Assembly (NCBI GenBank): GCA_002311835.1
Contig: DBZY01000007.1
Span: 4,324 to 15,804 of the forward strand
Length of the DNA stretch: 11,481 nucleotides
DNA from: Proteobacteria bacterium UBA1148
GTDB taxonomy: Bacteria; Pseudomonadota; Gammaproteobacteria; Steroidobacterales; Rariloculaceae
Direction of reading: 5' to 3'
The notes under the pieces were generated by a model. The model did no database searches. It was not told the DNA's origin and saw only the letters and a program-made list of their open reading frames with translations. Shown piece after piece: positions 6,917 through 11,481 of the stretch. A program made the position numbers and the translations under genes. The first letter of the stretch is position 1, and each line of letters begins with the position of its first letter.

Positions 6917-7812
6917 GTCATACTCATTCTTTTAACCGACACTGTATCTTCTTTTATCCATTTTCGAGCGAACGTTAAAAATGTCAGTGCCGTTATCTTC
7001 ATAAAAAGCGCGTACACCAAAGTTGCCGCCGCAAGAGACGGTTCTTGCAGAAGCGACAAAGTTACCAAAAAAGCAAGAGTGATATTCTGTACCCCCACCT
7101 CGTAAGTAATAGATACGCGCTTCGCAAGATCAAGCTTAAAAAATTTCCCGAGAGTAAAGCCCATAGCCATCGCAATCACGTTAAGCAACAACGCTATGAG
7201 AGCAGCATCAACAAAGTTATCCATTAGGACAGGAAATGAGGTGATAGTTCCTGAAACGACTAGCGTAATTAAAAATATCAATGTAATTTTTCTGAGTGTT
7301 TCTATGAGTCTTTTGGCAAGCTCAGGCTTCAAAGCCCTGACTATCATGCCACCCCCAATAGGGATAATAGTCAGGCTTGCTAACTTATAGATCATATCGA
7401 GAACTGGGATCTCTGGGATCGATCCCTGGGTGTAGTAAAGATCTAGTGCCAAAAAAGTCCAAATTGGGATCGTAAACACCGTAATAAAGCTACTGATACC
7501 GGTGAGCGAGACGGACAAAGCTAGATCTCCCCGGCTGGCAAAAACGTATGCGTTTGACGTAACTCCGCCCGGACAGGCCGTTAGAATAATAAGTCCAACC
7601 GCAATCGCGGGGGCCGGAGACAGGGTCTCTACGAGTAGAAACCCTAGAGCAGGTAAAAGAATTAGCTGTCCCACCAAGCCAATGGTCGCAGCTTTCACAT
7701 CCACGAAAACATGCTTGATGTCCCCGAGTGTTAGTGACATCCCCAGGCCGAACATAATCAGCCAAAGCCCCCATGGGATAATTTCTACGTAAAAGAACTG
7801 AACAATATCCAT
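6913..7812 (-). CDS. Bile acid:sodium symporter (BASS) family transporter
   Basis: Inner-membrane protein of 299 residues with about nine or ten hydrophobic helices, typical for the BASS/NTCP fold. The sodium-site signatures are present: ACPGGVTSN (79-87, with S86 and N87), LALSVSLT (S100, T104) and YEVGVQN (E238, Q242). Bacterial members move organic anions such as pantothenate, pyruvate, keto acids or bile acids with sodium. Substrate cannot be read from sequence. It follows the glutathione transferase by 14 nt with GTGAG just before the ATG, and overlaps the thioredoxin gene by 4 nt. Being in one operon with a NAD regulator leaves open that it carries a NAD precursor, but this is only a guess. 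Confidence 0.92.
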   Translation of the reverse strand: MDIVQFFYVEIIPWGLWLIMFGLGMSLTLGDIKHVFVDVKAATIGLVGQLILLPALGFLLVETLSPAPAIAVGLIILTACPGGVTSNAYVFASRGDLALSVSLTGISSFITVFTIPIWTFLALDLYYTQGSIPEIPVLDMIYKLASLTIIPIGGGMIVRALKPELAKRLIETLRKITLIFLITLVVSGTITSFPVLMDNFVDAALIALLLNVIAMAMGFTLGKFFKLDLAKRVSITYEVGVQNITLAFLVTLSLLQEPSLAAATLVYALFMKITALTFLTFARKWIKEDTVSVKRMSMT

Positions 7813-7826
7813 AGCTCACTTAATCC

Positions 7827-8459
7827 TTAGTCTGGGATAGGGATATCCTCGACCTTCTTAGGCACATTGTAGCCTCGTTGAACGGCAGGCCTACTTGCGA
7901 TACCGAGATACCAACGAAGTAGGTTGGGATACTCGTGCAGATCCATTCGTTGGCGTGGGTAACGTGAAATCCAAGGCCAAGTCGCGATGTCAGCTATAGA
8001 GTAATTGCCTGCAAGATACTCTTTATCTTCAAGCTGCTTATCAAGCACCCCATAAATACGGGCGTTTTCTTTTAAATAGCGTTCTTCCGCGTACGGAGCC
8101 TTCCCCTCATTGTAAAAGACAAAGTGATGTGTCTGACCAAGCATTGGCCCTACACCCCCCATTTGCATCATCAACCATTCTATTGTTTTCCATTTGGCGG
8201 GTCCTGATTGGGGCATAAGTTTCCCAGTCTTCTCAGCTAGATAAATCAGGATGGCGCCAGACTCCATCAGACTAATGCTCTCGTCATGATCAATAATCGC
8301 CGGAATCTTGCCATTCGGGCTAATTTTTAAAAAATCCGCTTCGAACTGTTTTCCTTTTCCTATGTCGACCTCGATTGAGTTGTAAGGCAATCCAAGTTCT
8401 TCCAGAGCTATGGAAATCTTTCTTCCATTCGGAGTCACCCACGTATATAAATCAATCAT
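7827..8459 (-). CDS. yfcG: Nu-class glutathione S-transferase, YfcG-like disulfide-bond reductase
   Basis: Cytoplasmic protein of 211 residues. Start 8459 is set by AGGAG 5 nt upstream; an in-frame ATG at 8528 has no family homology before the methionine at 8459 and would overlap the channel gene. The N-terminal thioredoxin-like domain begins MIDLYTWVTPNG, with T9 and N11 as in E. coli YfcG, where they replace the usual catalytic Tyr/Ser/Cys. It continues with DIGKGKQFEADFLKISPNGKIPAI and ESGAILIYLAEKTG (glutathione-binding ES). The helical domain contains GGVGPMLGQTHHF and YSIADIATWPWI, both diagnostic of the Nu class. YfcG uses bound glutathione to reduce disulfides. It follows the ion channel gene by 23 nt and precedes the BASS transporter by 14 nt, so it is an operon member. 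Confidence 0.93.
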   Translation of the reverse strand: MIDLYTWVTPNGRKISIALEELGLPYNSIEVDIGKGKQFEADFLKISPNGKIPAIIDHDESISLMESGAILIYLAEKTGKLMPQSGPAKWKTIEWLMMQMGGVGPMLGQTHHFVFYNEGKAPYAEERYLKENARIYGVLDKQLEDKEYLAGNYSIADIATWPWISRYPRQRMDLHEYPNLLRWYLGIASRPAVQRGYNVPKKVEDIPIPD

Positions 8460-8482
8460 CCAAGCTCCTCTTTGATTTCTAT

Positions 8483-9259
8483 TCAGTCCATCGCCCCTTC
8501 GGTTCGAATATGTAGTTGTCTGCCACAATGCTTACAGTGTACGGCATCTCTATCGTGGCGCGTCAAGCCACAATCCGGACACTCATACTCAACTTTGTTA
8601 GGCCTAAAAATCGTCTGTACCAATCGAATAAATAGCGCAACCCCCACGATCATGATTACAACCGCAAGCAATCTTCCTGCTTCGCCAACAAGAATGATGT
8701 CACCAAATCCCGTTGTAGTCAGCGTTGCTATGGTGAAGTAAAGCGCATCGATATAATTGTTAATTGAACTGTTCACTGGCGCCTGAAAAACAAAGACTAC
8801 TGCCGCCACTACAAATATAAATACAGCTAAATTCATGGCGCTAAAAATAACGTCTTCATTTCTAGAAAAAAATTTAAATTGTTGTCGAAGTTGCTGTGTA
8901 ACAACGTAGGTTCGCAGCAATCTCAATGCGCGGACGATTCGAAGAAATGCAAGATTTCCAAGTAGCATAGGAACGAATAGAGACATGATTACAACCATAT
9001 CGATGATGGACATCGGTTTGACGAGAAACCCGCCTCTATCGGTATCTGCAATCAACCTACCCAAAAAGTCGATTATCAGGATACTTCCAATAAACATATC
9101 CACTAATACGATCCAATCATAGGATGATGAAACAAAGGTAGTGATAACGAAATAACTAATGACTGAAAGATCCATAACGAGGAGAATGTAACGGGCACGA
9201 AGAGCTCTCGGTGTGGCGCCATAGTAAATTTCACGACAAAATTCTGACGGCACTCTCAT
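8483..9259 (-). CDS. Voltage-sensor potassium-channel-like protein with C-terminal zinc ribbon
   Basis: Six-transmembrane ion channel of 258 residues. Predicted segments are S1 24-45, S2 49-66, S3 84-100, S4 105-120, S5 136-159, pore helix 168-182 and S6 192-216. S4 has arginines every third residue (R107, R110, R113, R116), a voltage-sensor pattern. The selectivity filter is TTTGFGD (181-187), a GFG variant of the common TVGYGD, so potassium is the likely ion. After S6 comes a short cytoplasmic tail with four cysteines as CPDC and CKHC (C227, C230, C242, C245), a zinc-ribbon-like module in place of the usual RCK domain. Start ATG 9259 is chosen because GGGA lies 7 nt upstream; GTG at 9265 is too close to it. 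It heads the apparent operon that ends with nadQ. Gating and ligand are unknown. Confidence 0.9.
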   Translation of the reverse strand: MRVPSEFCREIYYGATPRALRARYILLVMDLSVISYFVITTFVSSSYDWIVLVDMFIGSILIIDFLGRLIADTDRGGFLVKPMSIIDMVVIMSLFVPMLLGNLAFLRIVRALRLLRTYVVTQQLRQQFKFFSRNEDVIFSAMNLAVFIFVVAAVVFVFQAPVNSSINNYIDALYFTIATLTTTGFGDIILVGEAGRLLAVVIMIVGVALFIRLVQTIFRPNKVEYECPDCGLTRHDRDAVHCKHCGRQLHIRTEGAMD

Positions 9260-9453
9260 TGACACATCCCTTTTACGCTATTAGAACTACCATGCGTTCG
9301 GGCATTCTCTCATGGTTTTCGTTTTGACATCGATGGAAATTATTGCGTACGGAACGCTCGATCCGAACATTTCGAGGTTGGAAATCGCGGCTTTTTGTGC
9401 TCACAATGCACATCAATACTGAAAACATACTAGAAAAACAAGGTTGATACACA
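9260..9453. promoter_or_regulatory. Divergent intergenic region with weak palindrome
   Basis: This 194-bp gap separates two genes transcribed away from each other and must hold promoters for both. On the + strand TTGACA (9324-9329) matches a -35 box exactly, but no good -10 follows at 16-18 nt. TGTGC-N7-GCACA, which also contains TTGTG-CT-CACAA, lies near 9395-9412. It resembles but does not match a CRP site. No small gene or stable hairpin was seen. Confidence 0.35.
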
Positions 9454-10845
9454 GTGAGCATTAGTGCGGACTCAATCGCGGTCCTTCGCCAACAACTAAC
9501 CGGCGACTCCATTCTCACAGGCAGCGAAATTAGTGAACGGTACAGCGTAGACTTCACCGGTGAAAATAGCCAAGTACCACTTGCGGTGGTGCGCCCAAAA
9601 TCTACCGAAGAAGTTGCCTTGGTCCTCAAAACCTGTTCTGAATTTGTCCAACCAGTGGTTATTCAGGGCGGACTAACTGGCCTCGCAGGAGGGGCAACCC
9701 CTCTACCAGGCGAAATTGCAATGTCTTTGGAAAGACTCTCTGGAATTGAGGAGGTCGACACTGATTCCATGACTGTTACCGCTATGGCCGGCGCACCTCT
9801 ACAAGTAATTCAGGAAGCCGCAGAAAATGCAGGTTTCCTACTCCCATTGGACTTTGGAGCTCGCGGCTCTTGTCATATTGGCGGCGCTATCGCAACCAAC
9901 GCCGGTGGTAATCAGGTAATTCGCTTTGGCATGACACGAAATCTCGTCCTAGGCCTGGAGGCTGTACTCGCAGACGGTACCGTTATTAGCTCAATGAACA
10001 AAATGCTAAAAAACAACGCGGGCTATGATTTAAAGCAACTCTTTATCGGTACAGAGGGGACGCTCGGCGTCATTACGCGAGCTGTCCTAAGACTTTTCCC
10101 TCGACTGTCCAGCAGATGTACGGCTCTTTGCGCCGTAGAGTCATTCTCACAATCTGTAAAGCTACTCCGAGAGGCTCAAATAAAGTTAGGAAGTTCTATC
10201 AGCGCCTACGAGGTCATGTGGTCTCCATACTTTGATCGTGTTATAGGTCACATTGAGACCCTGCGTTCACCATTCGAGAAGGCTTTTCCTCTATACGTCC
10301 TCATAGAAACGGAAGGCTCCGAACAAAATATGGACAGTCAGCAATTCGAAAAGGTTCTCGGATCTGCTCTAGCAGAAAATTTTATTGAAGATGCAGTAAT
10401 CGCCCAGTCCGAAAAGGATCGGGAAACCTTTTGGGCAATCAGAGACGGCGTGAGCGAGATCACTAAGGCTCTCATACCCTACGCTAGCCTGGATGTAAGT
10501 ATGGATATTGCTGAAATGTCGGGATTTCTAGAGGAGTTTGATGCCGCTCTTTCAAGCAATCTGCCGGATGCACTGAACTTGGTATTTGGCCACGTTGGAG
10601 ACAACAACCTGCATTTATTTATTACAACCCACCGTCAAAAAGATATAAAAAAAATACTCGATTTAGGGTATGGATTAACTGGAGCACATGGAGGATCTAT
10701 CTCCGCTGAGCATGGCATCGGTGTTTTGAAGCGCGATTATTTGCACCACTCTCGGACTGCAGAGGAAATCGAGTTGATGCGAAGACTTAAGAAGGCGCTT
10801 GATCCAAAGGGTATCCTGAACCCGGGGAGGGTAATCCCAGACTGA
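9454..10845 (+). CDS. FAD-linked oxidase, GlcD / D-2-hydroxyglutarate dehydrogenase-like
   Basis: Flavoprotein of 463 residues of the VAO/PCMH family that oxidises a D-2-hydroxy acid to the 2-oxo acid. It starts with GTG at 9454, with AAGG 10 nt upstream. The FAD-binding half contains RPKSTEEVALVLKTC, VIQGGLTGLAGGA (the PCMH glycine-rich loop), GARGSCHIGGAIATNAGG and LIGTEGTLG-like IGTEGTLGVITRA. The C-terminal half has GHVGDNNLHLF (about 379-389, H380 likely metal-binding) and SAEHGIGVLKRDYL (E419, H420), followed by LDPKGILNPGRVIP, the usual family end. Relatives act on D-lactate, glycolate or D-2-hydroxyglutarate; the motif set looks closest to D2HGDH, but substrate is uncertain. There is no signal peptide, so it is cytoplasmic, perhaps peripheral to the membrane. 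It is transcribed alone, divergent from the channel operon, and faces the phospholipase-like gene end to end. Confidence 0.92.
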   Translation: MSISADSIAVLRQQLTGDSILTGSEISERYSVDFTGENSQVPLAVVRPKSTEEVALVLKTCSEFVQPVVIQGGLTGLAGGATPLPGEIAMSLERLSGIEEVDTDSMTVTAMAGAPLQVIQEAAENAGFLLPLDFGARGSCHIGGAIATNAGGNQVIRFGMTRNLVLGLEAVLADGTVISSMNKMLKNNAGYDLKQLFIGTEGTLGVITRAVLRLFPRLSSRCTALCAVESFSQSVKLLREAQIKLGSSISAYEVMWSPYFDRVIGHIETLRSPFEKAFPLYVLIETEGSEQNMDSQQFEKVLGSALAENFIEDAVIAQSEKDRETFWAIRDGVSEITKALIPYASLDVSMDIAEMSGFLEEFDAALSSNLPDALNLVFGHVGDNNLHLFITTHRQKDIKKILDLGYGLTGAHGGSISAEHGIGVLKRDYLHHSRTAEEIELMRRLKKALDPKGILNPGRVIPD

Positions 10846-10894
10846 AACTTTAAAATAGATGTGCCGCTCTATGGATTTCTATCGTATGCAAGAT

Positions 10895-11481
10895 TTAAAG
10901 AAGCCGCTTCAACGGCAAGAAGTCTAGAATTGCTTCCGCGCCGCGCTGTACCAACCCTTTGGCAGGTTGCAACCGGGTGACTCCCTCGCTGTTGGTCCAG
11001 ACTAAGGCATTGTTCTCGTTCAATGTCAGTCTCCAAGAATTTTCTGGGAGCATATCTCGAGAGATAAGATCGAATAAGCCATTTGCAATCCCTTCACCTT
11101 CGGCAATAATTCCCAATTCTGTGTTAACCGTAAGTGATCGGCGATCTAGGTTTGCTGATCCGATATAGATGTGACGTCGATCAACGACAATGGCCTTACT
11201 ATGAAGCCCTAGCCTGTTAGGGACTACAGGTGCTGTTCTATAGTGATCTGCCAACTCCGCATCCATGCGCAACTCATAGAGCTCCGCTCCCGCTTCGATC
11301 AATGGGCGTCTCCACCACTTATATCCAGTATGTGCGAGGGAGCTATTGTTAGAGGCCAGTGAATTCGTAACAACTACAACCCTTACGCCTTGGCTCGTTA
11401 ACCAACTAACCTCATCGCAAAATGCCTGATCGGGTAGAAAATACGGAGAACTGATAAGCACTTCTTGCTGTGCGCTACTCA
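10895..11481 (-). CDS. Phospholipase D-like / cardiolipin synthase C-type protein, C-terminal part
   Basis: Partial gene: the reading frame stays open to the right edge (SSAQQE precedes the GTG codon at 11459-11461, which is internal), so only the C-terminal 195 codons are present. They hold the second HKD motif of the PLD superfamily at about 11135-11203 (HSKAIVVD then GSANLDRRS, HxKx4D...GSxN). Upstream are LISSPYFLP, VVVVTNSLASNNSSLAHTGY and LIEAGAELYEL, the pattern of ClsC/YmdC cardiolipin synthases, which make cardiolipin by phosphatidyl transfer at the inner membrane. The first HKD motif and N terminus are outside the window. Ends 49 nt from the convergent FAD oxidase with no convincing terminator. 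Superfamily is certain; cardiolipin synthesis is inferred. Confidence 0.9.
   Translation of the reverse strand, partial: SSAQQEVLISSPYFLPDQAFCDEVSWLTSQGVRVVVVTNSLASNNSSLAHTGYKWWRRPLIEAGAELYELRMDAELADHYRTAPVVPNRLGLHSKAIVVDRRHIYIGSANLDRRSLTVNTELGIIAEGEGIANGLFDLISRDMLPENSWRLTLNENNALVWTNSEGVTRLQPAKGLVQRGAEAILDFLPLKRLL

Noticed and set aside
6920..6927. ATACTCAT, identical to part of one arm of the nadA palindrome, just before the thioredoxin start
   Set aside because: Only an 8-nt half-site with no partner arm, and it lies inside the 3' end of the BASS gene; chance is the simpler explanation.
9324..9352. TTGACA as a full promoter for the FAD oxidase
   Set aside because: The sequence 16-18 nt downstream (CGTACGGA) is not an acceptable -10 box; only the -35 hexamer matches.
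9273..9629. Minus-strand open frame of 118 codons across the divergent gap
   Set aside because: It overlaps the start of the FAD oxidase, has no family features or ribosome binding site, and reads as an antisense shadow.
10855..10872. ATAGA-N8-TCTAT possible terminator between the FAD oxidase and the PLD-like gene
   Set aside because: Five AT-rich pairs and no T run; too weak to call.

Overview
The window is a stretch of bacterial chromosome with tight gene spacing and no mobile elements, RNA genes or CRISPR arrays that I could recognise. The gene set suggests an uncultured, probably aquatic, proteobacterium (Pseudomonadota): a Tat-exported amidohydrolase, a PQQ dehydrogenase with lanthanide-type residues, a DUF6152 protein, a NadQ-type NAD regulator and a YfcG-type glutathione transferase. 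NadQ is known mainly from Alphaproteobacteria, while the rest looks equally gammaproteobacterial, so I do not assign a class.

Layout. (1) 32-2968, + strand: an amidohydrolase broken by one frameshift, then a PQQ-dependent alcohol dehydrogenase, both predicted to act outside the cytoplasm. (2) 2969-3088: convergent gap with a terminator-like hairpin. (3) 3089-5256, - strand: a secreted DUF6152 protein, a secreted protein of unknown function, then quinolinate synthase nadA. A perfect 14-bp inverted repeat overlaps the nadA start. (4) 5359-9259, - strand: a tightly packed run in transcription order of voltage-sensor ion channel, Nu-class glutathione transferase, BASS-family transporter, TlpA-like thioredoxin and nadQ. 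Gaps are 23 nt, 14 nt, a 4-nt overlap and 1 nt, so this is very probably one operon. (5) 9260-9453: the longest gap, a divergent promoter region. (6) 9454-10845, + strand: a GlcD/D-2-hydroxyglutarate-dehydrogenase-like flavoprotein. (7) 10895 to the right edge, - strand: the C-terminal part of a phospholipase D/cardiolipin synthase-like protein. No gap exceeds 300 bases.

The best-supported functional link is local: nadQ encodes a degenerate-Nudix plus winged-helix repressor of NAD synthesis, and about 1.3 kb downstream nadA, the committed de novo NAD gene, carries a perfect palindrome over its start codon just after an extended -10 box. This is a complete candidate regulator/operator/target set. 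The other genes (PQQ dehydrogenase, TlpA, GST, FAD oxidase) share a redox theme, but no direct link between them can be shown from the sequence.
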